This document shows positions 18,396 to 27,722 of a stretch of 36,484 bases of DNA, piece after piece (the stretch's first letter is position 1; every line of letters starts with the position of its first letter). A program made the translations under genes and the position numbers. The stretch comes from Minisyncoccota bacterium. GTDB lineage: Bacteria > Patescibacteriota > Minisyncoccia > JAHIHE01 > JAGLIN01. The notes beneath the pieces were generated by a model. It did not search any database, was not told the origin of the DNA, and saw nothing but the letters and a program-made list of their open reading frames with translations. The stretch covers positions 1 through 36,484 of the forward strand of contig JAGLID010000095.1 in assembly GCA_023143145.1 (NCBI GenBank), given 5' to 3'.

Positions 18396-18854
18396 ATGAT
18401 GGAAACTATTATTAATAGCGAAGCGTTCTTAATTGTTATATCTGGAGTTTTGATTTTCATATCTCAAAAGTTAGCTTCTCAATTATGGATTTCGCCAGTC
18501 GTTGATTTTAAAAAATGTTTAGCAAAGATAGAAACGCTTTTGAATAGATATGCTTTTTTATGTAAGTATGAATATAGTTCTAATGATAGTAATGATTCTG
18601 AAGTAGAATATTTTCGAAAAGAATTAAGAGATATGGTTTCAGAAATGCTTGGTTGCTATTATATTTTACCTTACCTAGAAAGGTTTTGGCTTAAAAATAT
18701 TAGAAAAATTGATATTCATAAAGCAAAATCAGAAATGTTTATACTGTCATCTTTTGTTAGTACTCGTAAAGATGTTTTGAAGGACAAAGCACAAGCAAAA
18801 ACCTCGGTAGAAAAAATCTCTAAATATCTTAATTTTTCGCAAATTAAGATATAA
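18396..18854 (+). CDS. Hypothetical protein with N-terminal TM helix
   Basis: 152-aa ORF, hydrophobic N-terminus then charged helical domain. Confidence 0.6.
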   Translation: MMETIINSEAFLIVISGVLIFISQKLASQLWISPVVDFKKCLAKIETLLNRYAFLCKYEYSSNDSNDSEVEYFRKELRDMVSEMLGCYYILPYLERFWLKNIRKIDIHKAKSEMFILSSFVSTRKDVLKDKAQAKTSVEKISKYLNFSQIKI

Positions 18855-18886
18855 GATGGCAGATATGTGAAATTAAATGAATTATT

Positions 18887-19000
18887 ATGCCTCAAATTTC
18901 AATTATAAAAAAATCAGACATTCAAGAAGCGTGTGGGTTTGATGTGGATTATAGTTCGATAAAAGAATTTAAATCTCAACTTAATTTTCGTGATAAATAA
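18887..19000 (+). pseudogene. Short fragment resembling the N-terminus of a type I restriction S subunit
   Basis: MPQISIIKKSDIQEACGFDVDYSSIKEFKSQLNFRDK*: like the start of some HsdS proteins (ISIIKKS…R.DAEYY…), then stops. Confidence 0.35.
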
Positions 19001-19004
19001 AACT

Positions 19005-19013
19005 TGCTATAAT
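19005..19013 (+). promoter_or_regulatory. Extended -10 promoter TGCTATAAT
   Basis: TGn-TATAAT; identical TTGCTATAATC also at 22628-22638. Confidence 0.5.
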
Positions 19014-19019
19014 CGAAGC

Positions 19020-19229
19020 AGGTTTTGAATTAGATGTTTATTATTTTCCATAACCCGCTATCTGATTTTTATAGTTTGGGTTAAAATATTTAGATAGATG
19101 GAGTCTAACGTATTGAAATTGTTCAGGGTTCAGGTCAGAGACACTGAACAAACAATAGTATTAGCGTAAGCTGAAGATTATCTCGATGTATTTTTTTTCT
19201 AAGCATCGATTCATTAGAATCGTTTTTTT
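19020..19229 (+). ncRNA. Candidate ~210-nt structured small RNA of unknown class
   Basis: Extended -10 upstream; TAACCC/GGGTTA hairpin (~19052-19085); long imperfect helix 19105-19164 (CTAA, TATTG, TTGTTCAG arms); intrinsic terminator 19207-19229. Confidence 0.5.
19207..19229 (+). terminator. Intrinsic terminator CGATTC-ATTA-GAATCG-T7
   Basis: 6-bp stem, 4-nt loop, 7 T. Confidence 0.8.
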
Positions 19230-19362
19230 GATGCGAATTTTTAAAAGTTGGACTATTTATAAAGCTGGTTAATTTATTATGTCAGAATTTATTATATTTA
19301 AACTATAAATTGCTTTAAAATATCCATATGTTATTATTACAACATATTAGTCACTAAATAAA

Positions 19363-20460
19363 ATGAAAATTGCACTGGTTCATGATTATCTTGTACAATA
19401 TGGAGGAGCTGAAAGAGTTTTGGAGGCTTTTACGGAGATTTTTCCGAAGGCTCCGATTTTTACGATGGTGTATGATAAAAAATTGATGGGCGGTGCTTTT
19501 GAGAATAAAAAAATCAAAACTTCTTTTTTGCAGAAAATTCCTTTTGTCGGATCTCATCACCGACTTTTTCCGCTCTTGATGCCGATGGCGATTGAACAAT
19601 TTGACTTGTCGGAATTTGATGTTGTGCTTTCAGATTCAAATAGTTATGCTAAAGGGATAATTACGAATCCAAATACTTTACACATTACATATTGTCACAC
19701 ACCGATGAGGTATGCTTGGGATGATTGTCATAAATATTTGCGAGAGTTTAAATATTCAAAGTTGACCAAAAAACTTGTTCCTTTTGCGATGAATTATATT
19801 AGGTTGTGGGATAAGATTTCTGCTGATAGGCCAGATGTATATATTGCCAATTCAAATTTTGTTTCAACGCGAATAAAAAAGTATTATCATAAAGATTCTG
19901 TCGTTATTAATCCTCCCGTTAGTATGGATAATTTTCATATTGCAGAAGAAGTTGGAGATTATTATTTGATGACTGGGAGAGCACTTCCATATAAAAGATT
20001 TGATATAGCTATTAAAGCGTTTAATAAGTTAGGTCTTTCGTTGAAAATTATTGGCAAGGGTCCTGAAATGGACAAGTTGAAAAAAATTGCCAAAAGTAAT
20101 GTTGAATTTTTGGGATATCTTGATGACAAAGATACAAGTGAACACTTTTCGAAATGCAAGGCTTTTATTTTTCCGCCTGAAGAGGATTTTGGAATCACTC
20201 CGCTAGAAGCAATGGCCTCAGGTAGACCTGTGATTGCATTTGGAGGAGGAGGAGCGCTTGAAACTGTGGTTGAAAATAAAACCGGATTATTTTTTTCTGA
20301 GCAAACAGTTGATTCAATCGTGGATGTAATAAAAGATTTTGATAGCAAAAAATTTGATTCAGAAGAAATTCGAGAGCATGCTATGAAATTTGATAAAGAA
20401 ATTTTTAAGGAAAAAATTAGAAAATTTATTGAAAAGAGATATGAGGAGTTTAAATGCTAA
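19363..20460 (+). CDS. Glycosyltransferase family 4
   Basis: MKIALVHDYLVQYGGAERVLEAF; FPPEEDFGITPLEAMASGRPVIAFGGGGALE. Confidence 0.9.
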   Translation: MKIALVHDYLVQYGGAERVLEAFTEIFPKAPIFTMVYDKKLMGGAFENKKIKTSFLQKIPFVGSHHRLFPLLMPMAIEQFDLSEFDVVLSDSNSYAKGIITNPNTLHITYCHTPMRYAWDDCHKYLREFKYSKLTKKLVPFAMNYIRLWDKISADRPDVYIANSNFVSTRIKKYYHKDSVVINPPVSMDNFHIAEEVGDYYLMTGRALPYKRFDIAIKAFNKLGLSLKIIGKGPEMDKLKKIAKSNVEFLGYLDDKDTSEHFSKCKAFIFPPEEDFGITPLEAMASGRPVIAFGGGGALETVVENKTGLFFSEQTVDSIVDVIKDFDSKKFDSEEIREHAMKFDKEIFKEKIRKFIEKRYEEFKC

Positions 20461-20470
20461 ATCTAAATTT

Positions 20471-21079
20471 ATGGAATTAAAAGAATATATAAAAATTATG
20501 AAAAAGGAAAGTAAGCTGATATTTGTTATTGCTTTTATAGTTACCTTTTCAACATTATTATTTTCAATTTTACAACCAAACAGATATGAAACATCTTTAT
20601 CTTTGCTTATAAGTAAAGATAAATCTCAACAAACAGATGAATTTAAATATGATGGTTATTATTCCTTAGAATCAAGTGAAAAAATTGCTGATTCAATTGT
20701 TCAGTGGGTAAAAAGTCCGGAGCTTGTTAATGCAGTCTATATAAAGGCAGAAGTTGATGGAGGATTTGGAAATTTGAAAAGTTATACAAAAAAATTTAAC
20801 GCTATAAAAATGTCTTCTCAATATATTGAGGTAAAGTTTGAGACGAATAATATTGAAGAAGCGGAGAAAATTTCTGTCGCAGTTATTAGCGAAGTGAGTA
20901 ATAAGGTGGCAAAATTGAAAAATGATAGTGAAGGAGATATTGCTTTTTTGATAAGTAATGAAAAACCGATAATCATTCAGAAACAGAAAAATATATTGTT
21001 AAATTCTATTATAGGGTTCATTTCGGGAATGTTTCTGGGAATGTTTTATATATTTTTTAGGAGATATTTTTCGAGGTAG
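20471..21079 (+). CDS. Wzz/YveK-type polysaccharide chain-length/co-polymerase membrane protein
   Basis: MELKEYIKIMKKESKLIFVIAFIVTFSTLLFSILQPNRYETSLSLLIS and a C-terminal TM helix; ATG 20471 preferred to 20390. Confidence 0.75.
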   Translation: MELKEYIKIMKKESKLIFVIAFIVTFSTLLFSILQPNRYETSLSLLISKDKSQQTDEFKYDGYYSLESSEKIADSIVQWVKSPELVNAVYIKAEVDGGFGNLKSYTKKFNAIKMSSQYIEVKFETNNIEEAEKISVAVISEVSNKVAKLKNDSEGDIAFLISNEKPIIIQKQKNILLNSIIGFISGMFLGMFYIFFRRYFSR

Positions 21080-21143
21080 AAATTGATTTGATAATTTATA
21101 TTGTCACTCTACGGAGTTTATGACAATAATATAATCATAACTT

Positions 21144-22286
21144 ATGATAATCGGAATTGATATTCGAATGTTGGCTCGTGGGACGAGATCTGGCATTGAA
21201 GAATATACAATCAATTTGCTTTCAAATATGTTGAAGCTGGATAATAATATTCAGTTTAAGCTTTTTTATAATGGATATAAAAAAGTTGATTTGGAGTATG
21301 ACTTCTTGAAGCTTTCAAATGTACAGTTGAAAGAATTTAAAATTCCGAATCGATTGCTTGATTTCTCTTTTCAATATTTCGGTTATCCGAAGGTTGATAA
21401 GCTACTTGGCGGTGTTGATGTTTTTTTCTCACCGCATATATTTTCTTCAGCCGTTTCAAAGAACTGTAAAACTGTCACAACTTTTCACGATCTGAGTTTT
21501 GAAAATCATCGGGAGTTTTATTCGGCTTCAAAAAATTATTGGCATTTTTCAATGAATCCAAAAAAACAAGCTCGAAAATCTGGAAAAATTATTGCGGTTT
21601 CAAATTCAACGAAAGAAGATCTAATGAAAATTTATAAAATTAATACGAAGAAAATTAAAGTTGTCTATTCTGGAATAAATTCATTATCAAGTATCGAGTA
21701 TTCAAAATCAAGTATTTCGGAAATTAAAAAGAAATATAACTTACCTGAAAATTATATTTTATATCTTGGAACGATAGAGCCGAGAAAAAACATAATTGGA
21801 ATAATTCGGGCATTTGAAGAATTGAAAAAATATAATACAAAAAAGAATTATAAACTTGTAATCGCTGGCTCAAGAGGATGGCTCTGTAAAGATGTTTTTG
21901 AGGTTGCAAAAAATTCTGCTGTTATGAATGATATTATTTTTACGGGATTTATTGATGATGATGATAAATCAATATTGTATAAGTTGGCTGATATTTTTGT
22001 TTATCCGTCTTTTTATGAAGGTTTTGGTTTTCCACCTCTGGAAGCAATGCAAAATACAACGCCAGTAATTACCTCGAATTTTTCTTCGCTTCCTGAAGCA
22101 GTCGGAGATGCAGCAATTACGGTCAATCCATATAATATTGATGAACTTGCTCGAGCGATGAAAGATTTATTGGGTGATGAAAATTTAAGAAATAATTTAA
22201 TCGAAAAAGGGATTAAACAGACAAAAAAATTCTCTTGGCAGAAATGTGCAGAAGAGACATTAGATGTTTTGAAGTCGACAAGATAG
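21144..22286 (+). CDS. Glycosyltransferase family 4
   Basis: GIDIRMLARGTRSGIEEYTINLL; YLGTIEPRKNI; VYPSFYEGFGFPPLEAMQNTTPVITS. Confidence 0.92.
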   Translation: MIIGIDIRMLARGTRSGIEEYTINLLSNMLKLDNNIQFKLFYNGYKKVDLEYDFLKLSNVQLKEFKIPNRLLDFSFQYFGYPKVDKLLGGVDVFFSPHIFSSAVSKNCKTVTTFHDLSFENHREFYSASKNYWHFSMNPKKQARKSGKIIAVSNSTKEDLMKIYKINTKKIKVVYSGINSLSSIEYSKSSISEIKKKYNLPENYILYLGTIEPRKNIIGIIRAFEELKKYNTKKNYKLVIAGSRGWLCKDVFEVAKNSAVMNDIIFTGFIDDDDKSILYKLADIFVYPSFYEGFGFPPLEAMQNTTPVITSNFSSLPEAVGDAAITVNPYNIDELARAMKDLLGDENLRNNLIEKGIKQTKKFSWQKCAEETLDVLKSTR

Positions 22287-22323
22287 GTTTTAAGCAAAAA
22301 AAATCTGAAATTAATCAGAAAAT

Positions 22324-22557
22324 TTATGTTTGAGAACATAGTGTCCATGGAAGATAGACTGATGCTCCTATTGCTATTAATGTTATTCCTATTCCTTCCC
22401 ACATATGGGTGATGTTTTCTTCTAATAAAGAAAATATAAGCATACCTGAGAGAAAAGAGACTACAGAAATAGCCGGTTTTATTTTATTGATATTTGTTTT
22501 AATCGTCAAATTTATCCCTTCTTTTAAGAGCATACAATAAATCTTGAAATGTGACAA
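22324..22557 (-). pseudogene. C-terminal remnant of an EamA/DMT-type transporter
   Basis: INKIKPAISVVSFLSGMLIFSLLEENITHMWEGIGITLIAIGASVYL matches the last two helices of DMT proteins; rest absent. Confidence 0.5.
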
Positions 22558-22681
22558 GGTAAAATTTGTTATTTTGAACGATGGTGGTGGGGTCTGAAGT
22601 ATTTACAATAGCAAATATATATAGTTTTTGCTATAATCAGAAAATAAATAAAGCTATTAACACTTTAAGAAAACATAACTT

Positions 22682-23827
22682 ATGAAAATCAAGCCAAAAA
22701 CAATCGGGATTGATGCGAGGATGTATGGATATGCGCAAACTGGAATTGGAAATTATATTCGACATCTTTTGAAATATATATTTGAACAAGATACAGAAAA
22801 TAATTATGTAATATTTTTGATGTCGAAGGAATTCGATGATTTTGTTATACTTAGTGATAGAGTTCGAAAAGTGAAGGTTTCAGCAAAGTGGTATAGCTGG
22901 CAAGAGCAATTGTTATTTCCATTTCAGTTATACAAAGAAAAATTAGACTTGATGCATTTTACACATTTTAATTCTTCGATATTATATTTTGGAAAAACAA
23001 TTGTGACAATTCATGACGTGACACCTTTCTTCTTTCCAGGACACAAGATGAAGTCCTTGATAAGAAGAATTGGATTTCGAGCGGTGTTTTTTTCTTCAGT
23101 TAAAAAAGCGAAGAGAGTTATTGCCGTATCTGCCAGTACAAAGAATGATATTGTAAAGCATTTCAAAATTAAGGAAAATAAAATTAGAGTTGTTTATGAG
23201 GGGGCTGATGAGCAGTTTCGAGTTATTAATAATTGTGAAGAAATTGAAATATTTAAGAAAAAATATAATATTACCAAGCCTTTTATTTTTTATACTGGAG
23301 TTTGGCGAAATCATAAAAATCTCGTAGGGCTTATTAAAGCTTTTGGAATTTTGAAAAATAGATACAAATTAAACTATAAACTTGTTCTCGGCGGTAAAGA
23401 AGATTCATATTATCCAGAAGTGAGAAAGACTTGGGAAAACCTGATGCTTGAAAATGAGATTATTAGACCTGGTTTTATTGACCAAGCTGATTTATCTTTA
23501 TTCTACAATGCGGCAAAAGTGTTTGTGATTCCATCTTTTTACGAAGGATTTGGTTTAATTGGGCTTGAGGCGATGGCTTGCGGAACTCCAGTGGTTTCTT
23601 CAAATACAACAAGTTTGCCAGAAGTTCTGGGGGCGGCGGCGGTCTATTTTGATCCAAAAAATACAGAAGAAATTGCGGAAAAAATAAAACTGGTTTTAAC
23701 TGATAAAAAGTTGTATAATAAGCAGAGAGAAAAAGGTTTTCAGCAGCTTGAAAAATATAGTTGGGGAAAGATGGGCAATGAGACGATGGAAATTTATGAT
23801 GAGATTTTGAATCCGTTGGTTGGCTGA
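22682..23827 (+). CDS. Glycosyltransferase family 4
   Basis: GIDARMYGYAQTGIGNYIRHLL; YTGVWRNHKNL; VIPSFYEGFGLIGLEAMACGTPVVSSNTTSLPEVLG. Confidence 0.92.
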   Translation: MKIKPKTIGIDARMYGYAQTGIGNYIRHLLKYIFEQDTENNYVIFLMSKEFDDFVILSDRVRKVKVSAKWYSWQEQLLFPFQLYKEKLDLMHFTHFNSSILYFGKTIVTIHDVTPFFFPGHKMKSLIRRIGFRAVFFSSVKKAKRVIAVSASTKNDIVKHFKIKENKIRVVYEGADEQFRVINNCEEIEIFKKKYNITKPFIFYTGVWRNHKNLVGLIKAFGILKNRYKLNYKLVLGGKEDSYYPEVRKTWENLMLENEIIRPGFIDQADLSLFYNAAKVFVIPSFYEGFGLIGLEAMACGTPVVSSNTTSLPEVLGAAAVYFDPKNTEEIAEKIKLVLTDKKLYNKQREKGFQQLEKYSWGKMGNETMEIYDEILNPLVG

Positions 23828-23914
23828 TAGAATGATATTTTTTTCAAAATTAGGTGAACAGAAAAGAATTTTATATGCAGTTTTTTGAAAATTAATTAAA
23901 ATATATTTCAAACG

Positions 23915-26377
23915 ATGGATATAATTCCAAATAAAAAATCTAATCTTCTTTATCAAAAAGGAGACACCACAAATAAAGGTGTTATTGATTTACGCTGTTT
24001 TTCTGATGAAAAAAAAATAAAAAATAGATTGGTAGAAAATTCAAATAATGCAGTTCGCGAAATTGTTAGAAGTGAAAATATTTCAAAATCGAAGATAATT
24101 GATGAAACAGTTGAAACAAAGAACAAGCAGATTTTTGATGATTTTGATTTATTGTCGAAAAATTCAGTTGATATTTCCAGAGTCTCTAATGAAGATTCTG
24201 ATGACGCAGTTAATTGTCTTGTGCGAGAGCGACATTCTGTATTGCCTAATATAAATGTGCCTTCTCTTGGTGAAAAACATAATCTGTCTAAATTAGAAAA
24301 TAAACAAGATTATACTGTAAGTAAAAAAATCAAGGAAGTAGAAAAGTTTTCTGCAGATTATAGTGATGGAAAAAAATCGAAAATTCGTCTTTCGCTTTTG
24401 TTAAGTAAATCTTTCGCTTCATTTATTTTTGTAGCCATCTTGCTTTCTTCTTTCGTTTTTTCTCTTTCGTTTTTTCAAAAAGAAATTGAAGAGAAGGGAC
24501 GGATTTTAGGAGTGGGAGTAGAGGCCTTTAATAGTTTAAAGCAAGCGAGTCAGTCGGTTGCTGATAATGAATTTGATGAAAGTTTCCGTGCCTTTGAAGA
24601 TGCCAAGTTTAATTTTTCTGAAGTGAAAAGGTTGACGGACGAACTTGGGTTGGGACTGGCGGGAGTTATAAATACCTTATCAATAAATACACCACTTTCT
24701 ACTGCAAAAAATTTGTCTCAGGCTGGCGAAAGCATTGCTATTGCTGGAGAGAATATTGTGAGACTTTTGGATGAGATTTCAGGATTAGATCAAAATAATT
24801 TTTCCTCTTCATCAATTTTTGGGTTTGGAACTATTATAGATGAGATTGCAATTAATTTAAGAGAGGCAGATAGTAATATATCTTTGATAAATACAAATTA
24901 TGTTCCCGAGGAAATGAGAGAAAAAATGAAACTAGTTCAAAAAGAACTGCCTATATTAGTTGATAATTTGGAAAATTTGTCTGAAGATTTCGAAGTTTTT
25001 ACAGAAATAATAGGAGACAAACAACCACAGAAATATTTGTTATTGTTCATAAATAATAGTGAATTGAGGGCAACAGGAGGATTTATCGGAAGTTATGGAA
25101 TTTTGAATATGGAAAATGGAAAAGTTGAAAATATGTTTATTGATGGGATATTTAATCCTGACGGGCAGTTGAAAGAGAAAATTGTTCCACCGATGCCAAT
25201 TCAAAAAATCAGTGCAAGTTGGAGTATGCATGATGCAAATTGGTTTGCTGATTTTCCAACGAGTGCACAAAAGGTTGCATCTTTCTATGAAAAAACAGGC
25301 GGGTCTACGGTAGATGGAGTGATTTCATTTACGCCAAATGTAATTGAAAAAATTCTGAAAATTACTGGACCAATTCGGATAGATGAATATAATATGACAA
25401 TCGATTCTGAAAATTTTCTGTCTGTTTCGCAAATGCAGGTTGAAGAATTATATGATAGAGAAGAAAATAAACCAAAGAAGTTCTTAGCCGATTTGATGCC
25501 GATCATATTCGAAAAAATGTTTAATAATGAGAAGCTGAATAAACAGGAAAGGATTCAAAGATATTTGGAATTTATAAATATTGTCGAAGAGAGCTTGACA
25601 GAAAAACATATTATGTTTTATCACAGAAATCCTGAAATTGAAAATATGATATTGAAAAGAGGTTGGGGCGGGCAAATTTTGAATTCGAGTGGTGATTATT
25701 TGAGTGTCATAAATAGCAATATAAACGGATATAAGACTGATGCAGTTGTTGAAGAGCATATTGACCATGTAACGGAGATTCAGGAAGATGGTTCTATAAT
25801 TAATACCGTAAAAATCACAAGAGTGCATACTGGCGGACAAAGTGAATATGACTGGTATAATCGAGTCAACTCTGATTATTTGCGAGTATATGTTCCTTTG
25901 GATAGTGTTTTGCTGGAAGCGAGTGGGCATACTGTGCAGGAATATACGCCACCAGTGAATTATGATAATTTTCGTATTGATGAAGATGTCAGGCGCGTCG
26001 AAGATACAATCAAAATCGATCTTGATTCTGGTACTCAAATTTTTACGGAGTCAGGAAAAACAGTTTTTGGAAATTGGGTTTATGTCAGTCCTGGTGAAAA
26101 AGTTGAAGTAACTTATAAATATGAATTGCCATATAAAATTGATTTTAATTCTTTTACAAAACCAGCTGACAAATATAGTATGATGGTTCAAAAACAATCT
26201 GGTAGTCAAGGTAGTAGTTTTTCTGGTACGATTAAAGTTCCTGAATCTTGGAACATTCTATGGGAATCTGACGGACTGACAACTCAGGCTCAAAAAGAAA
26301 ACTATTTTGAGAGTAAATTGGTGACAGACAAAATATACGGTGTTGTTTTTTCAAGAGATTTGTTGGTGGATGAATAG
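23915..26377 (+). CDS. DUF4012-domain membrane-anchored protein
   Basis: 820 aa, TM near residue 170, KYLLLFINNSELRATGGFIGSYGILNMENGKV, SWSMHDANWFADFPTSAQKVASFYEKTGG. Confidence 0.8.
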   Translation: MDIIPNKKSNLLYQKGDTTNKGVIDLRCFSDEKKIKNRLVENSNNAVREIVRSENISKSKIIDETVETKNKQIFDDFDLLSKNSVDISRVSNEDSDDAVNCLVRERHSVLPNINVPSLGEKHNLSKLENKQDYTVSKKIKEVEKFSADYSDGKKSKIRLSLLLSKSFASFIFVAILLSSFVFSLSFFQKEIEEKGRILGVGVEAFNSLKQASQSVADNEFDESFRAFEDAKFNFSEVKRLTDELGLGLAGVINTLSINTPLSTAKNLSQAGESIAIAGENIVRLLDEISGLDQNNFSSSSIFGFGTIIDEIAINLREADSNISLINTNYVPEEMREKMKLVQKELPILVDNLENLSEDFEVFTEIIGDKQPQKYLLLFINNSELRATGGFIGSYGILNMENGKVENMFIDGIFNPDGQLKEKIVPPMPIQKISASWSMHDANWFADFPTSAQKVASFYEKTGGSTVDGVISFTPNVIEKILKITGPIRIDEYNMTIDSENFLSVSQMQVEELYDREENKPKKFLADLMPIIFEKMFNNEKLNKQERIQRYLEFINIVEESLTEKHIMFYHRNPEIENMILKRGWGGQILNSSGDYLSVINSNINGYKTDAVVEEHIDHVTEIQEDGSIINTVKITRVHTGGQSEYDWYNRVNSDYLRVYVPLDSVLLEASGHTVQEYTPPVNYDNFRIDEDVRRVEDTIKIDLDSGTQIFTESGKTVFGNWVYVSPGEKVEVTYKYELPYKIDFNSFTKPADKYSMMVQKQSGSQGSSFSGTIKVPESWNILWESDGLTTQAQKENYFESKLVTDKIYGVVFSRDLLVDE

Positions 26378-26537
26378 AATCTTGAGTTCGAAATTTAGTT
26401 GTTGCTCTGAGGAGTATATGACGAAGAATCCCATAACTATTTTCTGTCAAATTGTTGATTAAAATCAGAATTTTTCGTTTTGCTATGTTATCTCAAAATG
26501 ATATTCTTTCAAAATAAGATATTTTTTTAGTTCAAAG

Positions 26538-26753
26538 TTGAGTGATAGTGATAAGAGACTGTGGGACAATTATGTAAAATTCTGCATTTTTGATTTTATA
26601 TCATTAACCCCGTTTACATTGGATATTTTTTTTAAGTGGGAAATTTGGGACCAGAGAGTTGTTGAAGTATTTGTCGTAAAAAATTTACAGATGATTGACA
26701 AAGAAGTAATTTACATTAGAATGAAGGCATGGAGAGGGAATATTATAAATTAA
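26538..26753 (+). CDS. Hypothetical small ORF (TTG start), doubtful
   Basis: 71 aa; the iscU promoter lies inside its 3' end. Confidence 0.25.
   Translation: MSDSDKRLWDNYVKFCIFDFISLTPFTLDIFFKWEIWDQRVVEVFVVKNLQMIDKEVIYIRMKAWRGNIIN
26695..26722 (+). promoter_or_regulatory. Promoter TTGACA-16-TAGAAT upstream of the IscU-like gene
   Basis: Consensus -35, 5/6 -10; SD AAAGGAG then ATG 26769. Confidence 0.6.
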
Positions 26754-26768
26754 AGGAGTTTTTCATAT

Positions 26769-27134
26769 ATGTATACAAAAAAAGTAATCCAGCATTTCAC
26801 AAATCCTCATAACTATGGTAAAATGGAACAAGCTGATGCAGTAGGGGCGGCAGGTAATCCAGTTTGTGGAGATTTAATGAAAATATATATCAAAGTGCAG
26901 GATGGGATGATTGAAAATATTTCATTTGAAACTTTGGGATGTGCGGCAGCAATTGCTACTTCTTCAATGGTGACAGATATTGCGAAGGGAAAATCATTGG
27001 ATGAAGCGATGAAAATTACGAATAGTGATGTGGCAAAAAATCTAGAAGGGCTTCCGCCAATGAAAATGCATTGTTCAAACCTGGCCGCTAGTGCTTTGCA
27101 CAAAGCAATCGAAAACTATAAAAATAAGAAATAA
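26769..27134 (+). CDS. IscU/NifU-N type iron-sulfur cluster assembly scaffold
   Basis: YTKKVIQHFTNPHNYGKM, GNPVCGDLMKIYI, TLGCAAAIATSSM, KMHCSNLAASAL (three conserved Cys). Confidence 0.9.
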   Translation: MYTKKVIQHFTNPHNYGKMEQADAVGAAGNPVCGDLMKIYIKVQDGMIENISFETLGCAAAIATSSMVTDIAKGKSLDEAMKITNSDVAKNLEGLPPMKMHCSNLAASALHKAIENYKNKK

Positions 27135-27144
27135 GAAAATTGAA

Positions 27145-27573
27145 ATGAAAATCTTAATCAATAGGAAAGTACTTCTTTTTATGATGATGTTTTCTTTTTT
27201 TGTATTTGGTTGGATTTCTTCTAGCGATATAAATGTTATTAGTGTGAATGTGGCGAGTGCTGGATGTGTTGTAGATGCAGATTGCGGGGCAGGAGAAACA
27301 ATATTTAATTGTAAAGCAGATTGCTTGCCTGCTATCGTTCCTGATAAGGATATTGATGATATTATAAAAGATATAACTAGATGGACCTTGGGGCTAGGGT
27401 TATCGCTCTCAGTTATATTTCTTGTTTGGGGCGGTATAAGTTACGTTGGTGCTTCAGGAGATGCACAAAAAGCAGAAACTGCAAAAAAGGTTATTAAATA
27501 TTCAATGTTCGGTGCTATTGTAATGGGTCTTTCATATGCTTTAATAGTTGTAGTAGATACGATATTTACTTAA
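27145..27573 (+). CDS. VirB2/TrbC-like pilin-type protein with short Cys-rich N-terminus
   Basis: Signal peptide; AGCVVDADCGAGETIFNCKADC; GGISYVGASGDAQKAETAKKVIKYSMFGAIVMGLSYALIVVV. ORF-track start 27091 overlaps the upstream gene. Confidence 0.75.
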   Translation: MKILINRKVLLFMMMFSFFVFGWISSSDINVISVNVASAGCVVDADCGAGETIFNCKADCLPAIVPDKDIDDIIKDITRWTLGLGLSLSVIFLVWGGISYVGASGDAQKAETAKKVIKYSMFGAIVMGLSYALIVVVDTIFT

Positions 27574-27580
27574 GTAATTT

Positions 27581-27598
27581 CTGCAAAACGCAGTTTTT
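27581..27598 (+). terminator. Terminator-like hairpin CTGC-AAAAC-GCAG-T5
   Basis: Short stem plus T-run right after the pilin gene. Confidence 0.5.
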
Positions 27599-27599
27599 G

Positions 27600-27624
27600 T
27601 CATTCCTGTGAAGATGGGAATCAA
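27600..27624. repeat. dRS3-like hairpin repeat remnant (TCATTCCTGTGAAGATGGGAATC)
   Basis: Resembles the widespread GTCATTCCCGCGAAAGCGGGAATC intergenic repeat. Confidence 0.45.
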
Positions 27625-27722
27625 GGATTTAACTCAAAAAATGAATTCTAAGGTTAAAATTTATTAGTTTATCAGAGTCTTCTTGATTTAATTTGACTTT
27701 ATATTTAAAAAATGAGATAATT

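Noticed and set aside
25484-26038. 184-aa antisense ORF in the DUF4012 gene (and similar antisense ORFs at 617-916, 2241-2582, 3172-3426, 19962-20348, 22013-22402)
   Set aside because: Entirely inside well-supported genes on the opposite strand, low-complexity composition, no recognisable motifs.
26538-26753. Confident small protein gene
   Set aside because: TTG start, no motif, and a consensus promoter for the next gene lies inside it; listed only at low confidence.
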